Positions 49,075 through 60,352 of a stretch of 64,000 nucleotides of DNA are shown one piece after another. The stretch lies in NCBI GenBank assembly GCA_026419785.1, contig JAODTK010004176.1:124001-188000 (forward strand). The letters run 5' to 3'. Every line of letters starts with the position of its first letter. Positions within the stretch are counted from its first letter, which is position 1. A model generated the notes under the pieces. It saw nothing but the letters and a program-made list of their open reading frames with translations, did not search any database and was not told the DNA's origin. The stretch comes from Sclerodactyla briareus. Its lineage: Eukaryota; Echinodermata; Holothuroidea; Dendrochirotida; Sclerodactylidae. The translations under genes and the position numbers were made by a program.

Positions 49075-49590
49075 TAAGGGGAGGTCATTCAACATGTCTA
49101 ATTTGCTAATTCTGCAAAATTTTAATGTTAATTGGATTCTCCATGGAACTTGGTGGGATAGCTTACCCTTTTGTCGCAAACTCTTACAAAATAGATCTTT
49201 GAGGTCACTGGAGGTCATTTAGTGTGTCTAATTTGAAATTTATGTGGAATTTGCTTTGATTCCATGGTAAATGTGGCGTAATCGACTACCTTCAGTCAAA
49301 ATGTCCAAACTCCTAAAATAGATTGGGTTCCTATCGGTCATTAAACGTATCTAATTGGCCTCACATTCAAACGACAGTTTGTTACATGTCCATGAAACGT
49401 AGTGAGTTTGGTCTACCATTTTTCCTGATGATTTAAACAAATTAGAGCAAATGGGTCACTGGAAAAGTGATGCGTCTAATTCTCTGCAAGTCAGGGCCAA
49501 TTTTAATCACATTTCAACGAAACTTAGTACTCCGTGGTAGGACATATCAAACATTAATAGTCCTGATGACATTGGCAAAAATTGGTCGTG
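49075..49590. repeat. Diverged tandem repeat, about 125 bp, four units
   Basis: AGGTCATTCAACATGTCTAA (about 49082), AGGTCATTTAGTGTGTCTAA (about 49211), CGGTCATTAAACGTATCTAA (about 49336) and a fourth weaker copy (about 49456) each precede a TCCATGGAACTTGGTGGG-like block and a CTTACAAAATAGAT-like block. Confidence 0.75.
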
Positions 49591-50089
49591 ATTAGTGCCA
49601 TTATAGGTAAGTGCACTCATCGGGGCTGGCAACTGATATCCACCTATATATGTTTTTGGATTTTGCTGTTCATTATTGCCAACTGATCAGCCTTTTTTCT
49701 TTCAGACCTCTAGTTCAGGTTGGTTGTGACAACATACTACATGCAAAATGCAATCAACCGGTAATTATCGCGGAAAAAAAAGAGGGAGGCTATTGTGTTA
49801 TGAACCAAACTGTCTTATCTTTCCAGGCGGCCTTCGTCATGTTCTGTACAATTGAGGGTGCTCTAGGGCCAGGAAGCCAGTGTGGTTCCCGGATTCAATG
49901 GGAGGTGGCTTATACTATTTGAAAAGGTTCCCTGTACTGTATGTTCGGAGTGGCTACACACACAAGGCAAGCTCTGCGAGAACAACTAAAGGAGTGGGTT
50001 GTAATTGTTGACCTATTTTGAGCTCGCCTCAGCTGTGTGGCTGCGCAATTGCTCGTCTATGACTTGCTTATCTGTTACAGTTTTCTGTC
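49591..50089. other. Non-coding, weak exon-like signals
   Basis: Two good acceptor-like tracts (CCTTTTTTCTTTCAG at about 49707 and TGTCTTATCTTTCCAG at about 49827) are followed by short open frames, but neither has a convincing donor or a recognised product. Confidence 0.3.
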
Positions 50090-51010
50090 AACTGCTGTCT
50101 ACATCTTTTGATGGGATCATCATGAAACTTGGTCACAAACAAAGATTGTGACCAAGTCTAGGGTGTTGGAAATTTCGGGTCATCTAGGGGTAATTTTGGC
50201 CAAACTTGTTTTTGGCCATTCTGGAGGGTTATACAATGAGCCAAACAATTGAATTGGAGGATATGACATTTCAGTAATCTATGTTCACAGTATTACCCCT
50301 TTTATTGAACTCAGCACCCCAAGTAGCCATATAACCAAGCGTCCGGCTATGTCCAGCTGCCATGGCAACCCCAATCGCCCTCTCAGTGCAGTGCAAGTTT
50401 GTGGCTATCCAAATTTACTCTGAATTTCATATTTTCTGAGTCTCTGTCATCGCGTCAAGTTGAACTTTTCAAGCAATATTGTTCCTTCAACAGGCTTTTT
50501 CAACAGTTTGGGATGTGTATCCATTACGGTTTTTGATTCCTTGACTGAAGTCATGGATTTATGCAGTCATGCCAGTGTGTTGTTGCGTATATATGTGGTG
50601 TTGAGTACATGAACCTTATTCTTTTTGGGGTCATGTCAGAGGTCATCTGAAGTCACCAGAGTTAAAGTCTGGACACCTTGTGAACACGATAAGTCCAGAA
50701 TGTTGTGTATGGATCGGGTTGAAATTTGGTGTGTAGCTTCCCTTATGGTGAGTCAGGAACCATATTGTTTTTGGTAATAAGTCATCGGGTGAATTTCGGT
50801 CGAAAATAAAAAAATTGTGACAAAAGTCTATTTTGGCCAATTATGGCTGTGAACACATAACTTCCCACCTGAATGGATGAAGCCTCAGACTTGGTATGTG
50901 TGTTCCCAATTATGAGTACATGAACCCTATTGTTTTGGGGTCACCAGAGGTCAAGTCTGATCAATTTGAATTTAGGTGTGTAGCTATCTTATCAATAGTA
51001 TAGGAACCCT
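50090..51010. repeat. Dispersed repeat of the GTGAACACGATAAG family
   Basis: TTGTGAACACGATAAGTCC, then a TTGAAATTTGGTGTGTAGC block and ACCATATTGTTTTTGGT, recur in variant form here and through 57740-60352 and 61812-64000. The short period within the family is about 150 bp. Confidence 0.65.
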
Positions 51011-51561
51011 ATTGGTTGGTTGGGAAAAAGGGAAATTAGTCAGACGTTATCTCCCACAATGATCCCCCTCGCCGCTGGACAACTCCCATTTGTCCTGTGT
51101 CTAGCTATAGGTCAGAAAGAATCAAGGAATCACTGACTAAGCCTTTTGGCTCTCTGGTTCACGTTGGATTTGGAAGGATTTCTCTTTTCCTCTCGATTGC
51201 TGTCATGTGAGTCACATTTTTCTTGTGCCTAGCAGCGCCTAATATATGGGGAGTTTGTGTGTGCTCTTGCAGCCTAACACTGGCTTTGTACTGGGCCTAG
51301 CATTGTGCTTGATCAGTGGTACATAGGGGGGATTCAGATATAATACATATGGGGTTTTCATGAATTTGAGGTCATCCAAGGGTCAATTTTGCCTTTGTGG
51401 TTGGAACGATCAAACGGTTCTACTCCTACAGTCGATGATTCCACAGGCTAGTGTTCAGTATTGTGATTGACCAATGGTAAAATGGGGATTTCACAAATTA
51501 AGAGATACAATCATCCATGTGTCAAACTTTGGTCTGGAACAAAGGCAAAAATCCTGAAAGT

Positions 51562-51830
51562 TCCATGCCACCCACATGTAAAAGTGGCTACCTTGTGAGG
51601 TGACTTGTGAAGAGTAGTGAGTGCCGTATGTGGCAGCCCTATTGGGAAGTCCCCAGGAGACATGTAGAGTGACATACTGGAATGGTGCATCAGGAGAGAT
51701 CGAGCAAGAGGTGCGTGCTGTATAGTACGGGTGTGAATTTCTGAAAGTCACTAATGATCCGAAGCGCTCTGAGCATGTCTCCAACATGGAAGATCGCTAG
51801 GCATATATATATTAGATATTATATCACCAG
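51562..51830 (+). mobile_element. 5'-truncated SINE copy
   Basis: CACCCACATGTAAAAGTGG, ACCTTGTGAGGTGACTTGTG, CCCTATTGGGAAGTCCCC, CGTGCTGTATAGTACGG and GAAGCGCTCTGAGCATGTC match the body and tail of the SINE at 17228-17650 in order. The tRNA-like head is absent, as expected for incomplete reverse transcription or later loss. Confidence 0.75.
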
Positions 51831-52489
51831 GAATTGATAGAAAAGCTACTACAGGTATGCCATTGCCACTCTTGTTTTGGTCCATTAAATGGTGGTGTAA
51901 CGTTATCTCCCTGGAAATTTGGAGCCTGGGTACTTTGATTAAAATACAGCATAAGAATCCACAAGATTGCGTCTATGTAACCACTAAGAACTGGCTTTCT
52001 TTCTTATGCATGGTGTTGACTGTGACAGCGGCTAAGGAAGACGCAGAAGGTCAAGGTTCAAATCTCTTGGTGACTTGTTAGGTGAAGTCCAAGCATGCTT
52101 TGTACTATATTCAGGTTGAGTCGGATATGTTGAGATAATGATAATGTTTTAATGATGATATGATTTAAAAATTCCTTCACATAGCGGAAACCACAATGTG
52201 AGTTGATTCACAATTACTGTCCTTAGCTCATGGTTCGCCCACACTACAAGAAGTACCTATTCTTCGCTTTTTGCACCACCTGGCAATAAGGTCTCGCTAG
52301 TCAGCTGGGAGTTCACTGATCGTCCTTCCGGATGGAGGGTCGAATTGCAGTCCCGGTGACATGTTAAGAGCGTTCCAACAACACTGCATTCCTTATATCA
52401 CTGAGCCCTAGTCAAGATGAGAAGGAGAGTTATCGCCATGCTCATCTCCACGTTCAACTTCGGCCAGGGCTCTCGATGAGCCTTTACTT
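51831..52489. other. No feature seen
   Basis: No supported exon or repeat was recognised. Confidence 0.4.
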
Positions 52490-55400
52490 AGCTTTCCGCA
52501 AATCATCACTGAGAATAAATACTGTGCTGGCACTGTTGGTGTAAACACCATCCGCACTGCCTCCGAAAATCATCATGACGTAAATACTGTGCTTCACGGT
52601 GTTTGGTGTAGACACGTCCGAATGCTCACAAGTCATCACCCCTAGCTGGCAGCGGTGTTTTGCTGTGAAACATCTTGCCTCCATGTTCATCACTGAAGAT
52701 CGTATGTTTCTGACATTGGTTTGGTTGGATACTATCCACCATGCTTCGGATTCATCACTGGAGGTTGAAGGCGAAGTCCAGCCCAATTGATACTTTTTTT
52801 TGTAATGTTAAAGAGAAAATCATTCAAACCATCAAACGACTTGTTCCAGGTTTAAGCAGTTCCGTTGGGAATCTATGCTTTCCTCAATTTTCTACATTTG
52901 ATTCAGTGCTGTAGCACAATTGCCACTTAGTCAGTGATAAATGAATACTCTTTAAACTTTTTTTATAACCTTTCTTTATACCCGAACGCTATGAACATGA
53001 ATAAAGTTTGATTGACTGATTTTCCAATGCACAATCATATTACATTTACTTTTTTGGCTAAACTTGTCCTTTGATTACTGGCTTGGCACAGAGTTTTGCT
53101 GTTGAGACACATCTTGCCATCATCTTCTGCTGCATGATTCCATCAACTGAAATTTAGTCTGTGCTGGCACATGTGTGTAGAAGACACCCTCCCCCATGCT
53201 CGCCAATTCATCAATGTCTGAGTACTGTGCTGGCCCGTGTTTGGTGTAGACACACCCTTCGCCATGGCTCCCACGATTCACCACTGATTCTGAGTAATGT
53301 CTGCACAGTGTTTGGTGTAGACAACCCTCCACATGCTCCACAATTCTCACTGATGCTGAGTACTGTTCTGCCAAGTGTTTGGTGTAGACCACCCTTTCGG
53401 CCATGCCCTCCACAATTCATCACTGATGCTGAGTACTGCACATGCTGCCCAGTGTTCGGTGTAGACACCCTTCGCCATGCTTCCACAATTCACCACTGAT
53501 GCTGGATTATGTGCGGCACAGTTGTTTGTGTAACCCCCTCCACCATGCTCCACAATTCATCCACGATAGCTGAGTACTGTGCTGGCACATTGTTTTGGTG
53601 TAGACACCCCAAACCCTGCTCCACATTCATCACTGATGCTGAGTACTGTGCTGCCAAGGTTTGGGTGTAACAACCCCCACCATGCTCCACCATTCTCACT
53701 GAATGCTGAGTACTGTGCTGCCAAGTGTTTGTGTAGACACCCTCCACCATGCTCCACAATTCATCACTGATGCGAGTACTGTGGCTGCCAAGTGTTTGGT
53801 GTAGAACCCTTCGCCATGCTCCACAATTCATCACTGATGCGATTCTGCACTGCTGCAGTGTTCGGTGTAGACAACCCTTTCGCCAGCTCCACAATTCACC
53901 ACTTAATGCAAGTACTGTGCTGACGTGTTTTGTGTAGACACCCTCCACCATGCTCCACAATTTAAATGCACTGATTCGGAGTACTGTGCTGCACAGTGTT
54001 TGGTGAAGACCCCTTCGCCATGCTCCACGATTCACCACTGATGCCGAGTACTGTGCTGTCTCAGTGTTTTTGGTGCAGACAGCCTCCGCCATGCTCCACA
54101 ATTCATCACTGATGCTGAGTACTGCACATGCTGCCAGTTGTTTTGGTGTAGGACACCCTTCGCCATGCTCCCAATCTCCCTGAGGCTGAGTACTGCACAT
54201 GCCTGGCCAAGTGTTCGGTGTAACACACCCTTCGCCATGCTTCCAGCACAATTCACCACGGATTGCTGAGTACTGTGCGCTGCACATGTTGGTGTAGACA
54301 CCCTCCACCATGCGCCACAATTCCTCACTGATGCTGAGTACTGTGTCTGCCAAGTGTTTGGTGTAGACACCCTCCACCATGCTCCACCATTCATCACTGA
54401 TGCTGAGTATGGTGGCTGCCAAGTGGTTGGTGTAGACCCCTCCACCATGCTCCACATTCCATCACTGATGCCGAGTACTGTGCTGCCAAGTGTTTGGTGT
54501 AACACCCTTCCCATGGCTCCACACTTCATCACTGATGCTGATTAACTGCACATGCTGGCCAAGGATCGGTGTAGACAACCCTTCGCCATGCTCCACAATT
54601 CACCACTGATGCTGAGTATTGTGTCTGGCCAAGGTTTGGTGTAGACACACTCCACCATGCCCCAACAATTCATCACTGATGCTGAGTACTGTGGCTGCCA
54701 AGTGTGTGGTTAGCACCCTTCGCCTGCTCCACGAATTCCACCACTGGTGCTGAGTACTGTGCTGCACAGTGTTTGGTGTAGACACCCATCCACCATGCTC
54801 CACAATTCATGACGTGCTGAGTACTGGCACATGCTGTCAAGTGTTTGTGTAGACACCCTCGCCATGCTCCCCAATTCCCACTGATTGCTGAGTAGCTGTG
54901 CTGCACATGTTGGTGTAGACAAACCCCTCCACCATGTCCACAATTCATCACTGAATGCTTAGTACTGTGCTGCCAAGTGTTTGGTGTAGACAACCCTTAC
55001 CCTTCGCCATCTCCACAATTCACCACTGTGCTGAGTAGCTTGGGGGCTGCAACAGTGTTTGGTGTAGACACCCTCCACCATGCTCCACAATTCATCACTG
55101 ATGCTGGAGTACTGTGCTGCACAGTGTTTGGTGTAGACACCCTTCGCCATGCCCCACAATTTATTCACTGATGCTGAGTACTGCACAGCTGCCAAGGTTC
55201 GGTGTAGACAAACCCTTCTCCCTGCTCCACAATTCACCACTGATGCTGAGTACTGTTCTGCACAGTGGTTTTGTGAGACCCACCCCCCCTCCACCATGCC
55301 CACAATTCTCACTGATGCTGATTCGGTGCTGCCAAATGTTTTGGTGTATACACCCTTCGGCCATGCTCCACGATTCACCACTGATTGCTGAGTACTGTGC

Positions 55401-55930
55401 TGCACAGTGTTTGGTGTAGACACCCCTACCCCCCACCAATTGCTCCACAATTCATCACTGATGCTGAGTACTGCACATTCTGCCACATTGTTTGGTTGTA
55501 GACACCCTCCACCCGCTCCACAACGTCATCCCTGATGGCTGAGTTCTGGGCTGCAAATGTTTGTTTAGGCACCCTTCGCCATCTCCACAATTCTCACTGA
55601 TGCTGAGTACTGTGCTGCCAATTGTTTGGTGGCAGACACCTCCAACATGCTCCCGATTCACCACTGATGCTGATACTGTGGCTGCAATACAGTGTTCAGT
55701 ATAGACAACCTCCGCATGCATGCTTCATTATTCATCACTAAAGCTAGTACAGTGCTGCAAGTGTTTGGTGTAGTCCACCATCTGCCACGCTCCTTATTCG
55801 TCACCTGGAACTAGTACTGTGTCGTACAGTGTTTAGTGTGATGCCCTTGGCCTGCTCCCATGATTCACCACTCGGGTGCGCGTACTGTTGCTGCACAGTG
55901 TTTGTGTGGATACATCTGCATGCCGAGTTT
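52490..55930. repeat. ~69-bp minisatellite array, interrupted by a MITE
   Basis: About 45 units of a 67-77 bp repeat with blocks CACAATTCATCACTGATGCT, GAGTACTGTGCTGCCAAGTG, TTTGGTGTAGACACCC and TCCACCATGCTC. Variants alternate: CTTCGCC versus CTCCACC, CACCACTG versus CATCACTG, and a longer GCACATGCTGCC form. The left part (52490-52764) is more diverged. A MITE occupies 52769-53070. The long minus-strand frames here (up to 321 codons) repeat a GGVYTKHLAAQYSASV-like peptide and reflect a unit length near a multiple of three. Units differ mostly by one-base indels. The array lies immediately upstream of the F-box exon at 56003, so it may be intronic. Confidence 0.95.
52769..53070 (+). mobile_element. 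Second copy of the TTAA-type MITE, inside a minisatellite
   Basis: A 302-bp element starts AGGCGAAGTCCAGCCC and ends GGCTAAACTTGTCCT, matching the ends of the copy at 18193-18605. It is flanked on both sides by TTGA (52765-52768 and 53071-53074), a one-base variant of TTAA. Internal blocks ATGTTAAAGAGAA, GCTTTCCTCAATTTTCTA, GCTATGAACATGA and CAATGCACAA are shared. It is about 110 bp shorter than the first copy. Minisatellite units lie on both sides, so the array predates the insertion. Confidence 0.82.
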
Positions 55931-56002
55931 AATCCAGTGTGGCATTCAGTCCAGGTGCTGTGTTTGTGCTCATCCATTCATCAATGTTTGTTCCTCTTAC
56001 AG

Positions 56003-56208
56003 GGAGACGATCACAGCACAGGGAGTGCCAGTGTGGGCTCTCAGGAGAAGGGTGGATGCGGGGGGGGCTGACCTTGCACTTGGACCGTTTGACCCTTTCC
56101 ACTCTGACCGGGTCTATGACCAGTCAATGGCCGGGACTCTCCCAGATAACGTACTTATCAAGATCTTCTCCCATCTGAGGTTGGATGATAGGAGTCGAAT
56201 TGAGAGGG
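56003..56208 (+). CDS. F-box protein, exon with N-terminal half of the F-box
   Basis: F-box proteins recruit substrates to SCF ubiquitin ligases through Skp1. The exon follows a good acceptor (TTGTTCCTCTTACAG, ending at 56002) and ends before a GTAAGT donor at 56209. The frame ending in the domain reads FDPFHSDRVYDQSMAGTLPD then NVLIKIFSHLRLDDRSRIER, the canonical LPDxxLxxIFSxL start of an F-box. It leaves one base (G) that, joined to the exon at 57403, continues as VCRRW, the expected next motif. In this frame the first ~20 residues look unnatural. The alternative frame from the acceptor gives a Ser/Gly-rich acidic linker (GDDHSTGSASVGSQEKGG) that meets the F-box frame if the run of 8 G near 56059-56066 is one base too long. 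FBXL-type membership is likely from the spacing, but no leucine-rich repeats are seen. Confidence 0.72.
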
Positions 56209-56589
56209 GTAAGTGTTTACCCATACTCATACAATTTCCCTCTGTTATTCACATTATGTGTCTGACGGATCGCATAAACTCCTTGCATAATGAGCATGTA
56301 ATATCTCCCATTACTAGTAGCCTTAATTTACATCACAGTTAACAGAAAAAATCTATAAACATTTGTAATCACTAAACTTCCTGTTCATTGTCTTGGATTT
56401 TTTAATAGTACTGTCAGAGGGGACGGTGTAATTAAAGTACTTACATCTATCTTTATAAGTAAATTCCCCTGTTGTTCACCAAACTCTGCTCATAAAATTA
56501 TATTCCTGTATAAAATTGAAGTGTATTCGTGAGAAAAAAAAAAACAACGAATGAATTTTTGAACTATTAGAAGGTGACAAAGATAATCA

Positions 56590-57250
56590 ATTCATTGCCC
56601 TGACTGCATAACCTTTTTACCACTATCCTGTGCAAACACGGCCCTAAGGAAGCCATCGAAGAGAGAGAACAGGGGCCAAGGAAAAAAATTGGCTCGAAGC
56701 ACGGCCCAGGACAACCTGGAGAAATACGGTTCAGACACGGCCTGGGAAGCCATTACGAGAGAGGACAGGAAAAAAAACCGAGAAGAGAGGATAGCTGGGC
56801 CAAAGTGAGTCGAGAAAGAGCCATGAATGGGCCGAAATAAAGCTGTGAGGCCACCAGAGAAAAAGCTGTGAGGCTGGCCAGGAGGGAGCCGGGGAAACCG
56901 CCAGAGAGAAACACAGGAACAGGCCATGAGCCGACCAGAAGACACCGTGAACCCGGCCAAGAAGCCGGCCCAGGAGCAGCTGCGAGCCGGCCAAAGGAGG
57001 GCGCCAACAGGGAAAACCACAAACCCAGATAAGAGCCGGGAGGCGACCGCGAGCAGACCATATCAGAACCCGGGAATAAAGCCAAGAGTCGGCCCCGGGG
57101 AACATGCTGAATTCCCGACAGAGCCACAACCGCAGGTGTTGTGGCATCACCAAGCTCCAAACTTGGGCCCCTGTTCTCTCTCTCGCAGGCTTTCTTGGGC
57201 CGTGTCTCCTGGTCAAGTGGTAAGAAGTAATGCATCCGCTTATAATTGCC
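56590..57250. mobile_element. Candidate foldback-like element in the F-box intron
   Basis: Long imperfect inverted arms lie at about 56605-56680 and 57162-57236. The left arm reads ACACGGCCCTAAGGAAGCC, then GAGAGAGAACAGGGGCC; the reverse complement of the right arm reads ACACGGCCCAAGAAAGCCT, then GAGAGAGAACAGGGGCC. Outside these, GCATAACCTTTTTACCACT pairs with GCATTACTTCTTACCACT. The interior (56681-57161) is GA-rich on the + strand, with repeated GCCGGCCA, GAGCC and CCAGGAG motifs. That bias removes stops and creates overlapping frames of 118-173 codons on both strands, which I regard as non-coding. No target-site duplication was resolved. Confidence 0.65.
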
Positions 57251-57402
57251 ATAACAGGGGGTTTGGGGCTTTATTAGCTTGACAATTACTGAATTGGTCT
57301 ACTTCACAATTTGTCCACCTATTATGTGCACATCAACTAGAAGTAGCGTTATCACACATGTCTAAATGGCTAATTTCGGTACTTTTTTTTTGCCATTTGT
57401 AG

Positions 57403-57494
57403 TTTGCAGAAGGTGGCACTTCGTAGCTTATCACTCGTGGCAGTCTGTACTGGCATGACTTCCACTGAATATCTTCAAGGGGCTCTCTTCACCT
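57403..57494 (+). CDS. F-box protein, exon with C-terminal half of the F-box (frame-broken)
   Basis: A T-rich tract and AG at 57401-57402 precede the exon; a GTAAGT donor begins at 57495. In the phase set by the exon at 56003-56208 the junction codon is valine, followed by CRRWHFVAYHSWQSV, the expected VCRRW...W.SV end of an F-box. The frame then meets TGA at 57456-57458. In the other frame, TGMTSTEYLQGALFT is open up to the donor, so a small indel near 57435-57450 would explain the break; one residue before the second Trp also looks missing. It is either a pseudogene or a sequence error. Leucine-rich repeat exons, if any, lie beyond the recognised part. Confidence 0.65.
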
Positions 57495-57739
57495 GTAAGT
57501 GGCTCTCATCCCAGGCTTGATGATCCCTTCGTTATTTGGAGGCATGTGTACTCCATCACCCCAAGTCTTCAATTGATACATTCCTAACCTCATATTATTC
57601 ATTCTGTATCTCCTTTCAGTATGTTTTCATTATTTTGTGTAGAAAATATCTATGACCACTTTTTGATTTCGCCAGAGGCAAAAAGAATCTATGTAGTCAC
57701 GTCGAGTGGGGGTAGTGTATGTGGTGTGTGTGTGTTTGT

Positions 57740-58124
57740 GTGTGTTACCCTTTCTTGTGAACATGATAAGTGGAAGATGCAAAGTTTGATTGATTTCAAT
57801 TGGTGGTGGATGGACTCGTTATTAGTAGAAAGGTCCCATTGTTTTTGGTGCCATCTCATTGATATTTATGAGTGGGCAGAGCTTAGAAAAATTAGGAAAA
57901 GTTCAAATTCATATCTCCAGAACAGTTTGTCCGATTCTGCTCAAACTGATTTAGTTGTTATTGGCATGAGGACCGGTTCATGTGTTGGATACATTTTGTT
58001 CAGTCGCCTTAATATTCATGAGGGCAGGCCTAGAAATTTCACACCATTTTCGCTTGTGAACACGATAAGAAGAAGACCCAATGTCTAATTGATCTCATAC
58101 TCAGTTTTGTGTTCGATCACCCGT
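57740..58124. repeat. Dispersed repeat family, leading units
   Basis: TTGTGAACATGATAAGTGGA and TTGTGAACACGATAAG units with ATTAATATTCATGAG-like palindromic blocks, spaced about 150 or 300 bp. A 155-codon frame through 57621-58088 is a by-product. Confidence 0.65.
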
Positions 58125-60352
58125 TTGTGGGTGCCTTTCTCATTAATATTAATGAGTGGGCGTGCTTAAAAGAAATTTCCAAAAATGTCACTATCTCCAC
58201 AACATATGGTTGATTTTGTTTTCAAACTTACTTCGTGTGAATTGGCATGAGTCAGATTTGTATGTAGGGTACACTTTGATGAAGCTCATTATTATTCATG
58301 GGGGCGGGGCCCTGAATCGTAGTTTTGGGCCAGTATTGACCCACGATGATAGCTGGTCCCTATTGTTTTTGGTGCCGTTGAGTACATATTCTGTACAAAA
58401 TCCTCAAAATTTCTTGTGAACTGAAAAAGTTAAGACGCAAGTCCTTAGTATCATCCTTGTTGGGTAAGATTCCCCATAGTGACTAAATGTCGCTTATATC
58501 GTTTTTAGTGTCTGATCTCATCAAATTCATAGAGTTGGCAGGCTTAGAAGCAAACCCCAAAATATCTTGTGAACACGATAGTGGAATAGGCAAGGTCAGA
58601 TTGGTCCAAACTTGGGTTGTAGATTACCTACCCATAGTGAGTTAGATGGTCCATGTTTTTGGTGCTGATCTCAATAATATTATAGGTGGGCCTGCATGGC
58701 TAGAACAAATCTTTCAATTCCCATATTTTTGGAACCGTAATGTCCCATTCTCTTCCAACTCTTAACTCGGCTTTGGGGGGTTGGATGTCCCATCATAGTA
58801 GATGGTCTTCTGATCTCATTAATATTCATGAGTGGACAGGCCTCAGAGCTAAATCCACAAATTCCGCATAAACACGATAAGTGGGAGAACGCAAGGTCCG
58901 ATAGGTTTCATACTTTAGTTGGTAGATCCCCATAGTAGATATTCCCTATTGTTTTTTGGTGCCTATCTAATTAATATTCGTAAGTGGGGAGAGGCCTTAG
59001 GAGTAATCTTTTCAATGCCAATATCCTGAGAACATATGTGTGATTCTCTTTCCACTTGCTTTTGTGACATCATTGAAGAGTGGTGCAAGTAGCCCTGCCA
59101 TGACATCATCATACCTCATTATATTCATTATCCATGAGGCTTTAGAAGCAATCTTTCGAATGCCATTTCCTCATTCACATTATGTCTGCCTGCTAAAGCA
59201 GACTATATGGAGAAGCCAATCCTAAAATAGAGGGGGGGCTCTCGCTCTTTAAGTATCTCTACCACGGTCGAATATCACCAATATCGTCTGCAGGACTTCT
59301 TCTGACAAATCCCAAAAAACTTGCGATTTTGTTCACATTCTCGAGTCATGTGACTAGATGTCAGTCTCAGTAGCCAGGGTCTTGATATGGATGGGACAGC
59401 CCTGAAATAGATAACGCGAGAATCGCCCCAAAATTTGGGTCATGAATATTTACATAAACTTCCGTCCCTTTAACACACCGGAATGAGAATTATCGAAGAA
59501 TGATGCATTTGTAGCCTAAAATTGACCGAAGCCCTGTTTCAGTCAGCAGGCGTATTGCGGTTTGTTGGTATCGCCCCGCGGAAGTTTGGAAAAATATGAA
59601 TCCTTCAAATGCGGAAATAAAAAAAATATCCATCTAACTATGTTCAAAACTAGGTTTGAGTTGTCTAAACATCCAGATCAATCCATAGAGTCATATCCCA
59701 GCAGGCATGGCCGGTTCCCGTAAATTAGTGAAGGAGAGAATCTCTGATTGTGCAATCATCGTTGACGTTGCACCGCCCACTAGTCCCGCCCATGATTGAG
59801 TTCAACAGCGAGCGAAAGAAGTCCGCACATGCGTTTGTTGGCATCACCGATTGGTTCAAGGGCCACCCTGCACATGAGTAATGAGGCTGATACGAGGTGA
59901 ACAAGTCAACGCCTGTTTCAACAGGCTACAGTATTTCCTGATTGTCTCCCAATTGCTTTGTTGGATGCCCCATCATCATGTAAATGGTCCCTGCTTTTTT
60001 GGGCGCAGTGGGCATCGCTTAGAAGTAAAACCTCAAAGTGTCTCATGAACACAATAAGTGGAAAATGCAAGGTCTTTATTCATGAGTGGGGGCCTTAGAA
60101 GCACATCCTGATATCATCATACCCATTATCTTTCATGATTGAGCAGATCTCAGAAACAAATCATTCCAATAAATATCTTGAGGAATGTATGCCCCAGTTT
60201 TTTCATCCACTTCCTCTGGTGACCTCATGTGGCAAGTACCATGCCTGAAATTTTCATAGATGTACTGGGATTGTGCTACAACACATGAGCAATGGACTTG
60301 CCTATAAATTGATGTTAGTGCCCAATAACTGGCCAAAATGCCTGAAGGTATG
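58125..60352. repeat. Left copy of a 2.2-kb direct duplication
   Basis: It aligns in order with 61812-64000. Shared blocks include AGAAATTTCCAAAAATGTCA, GGGTACACTTTGATGAAGC, ATTATTCATGGGGGCGGGGC, TGCCATGACATCATCATACC, GCATGGCCGGTTCCCG, AGAGAATCTCTGATTGTGCA and AACACAATAAGTGGAAAATG. Internally it is built from the GTGAACACGATAAG family with ATTAATATTCATGAGTGGG blocks. No coding function is recognised. Confidence 0.9.

Noticed and set aside
53490..54455. 321-codon minus-strand open frame with a repeated peptide
   Set aside because: It lies wholly within the ~69-bp minisatellite. Open frames exist in several phases because the unit length is near a multiple of three; there is no splice, start or family support.
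56592..57282. Overlapping 118-173 codon frames on both strands
   Set aside because: Created by GA bias in the foldback-like element core, with equally open alternative frames and no family resemblance.
57621..58088. 155-codon + strand frame
   Set aside because: It runs through the GTGAACACGATAAG dispersed repeat, other copies of which are not open.
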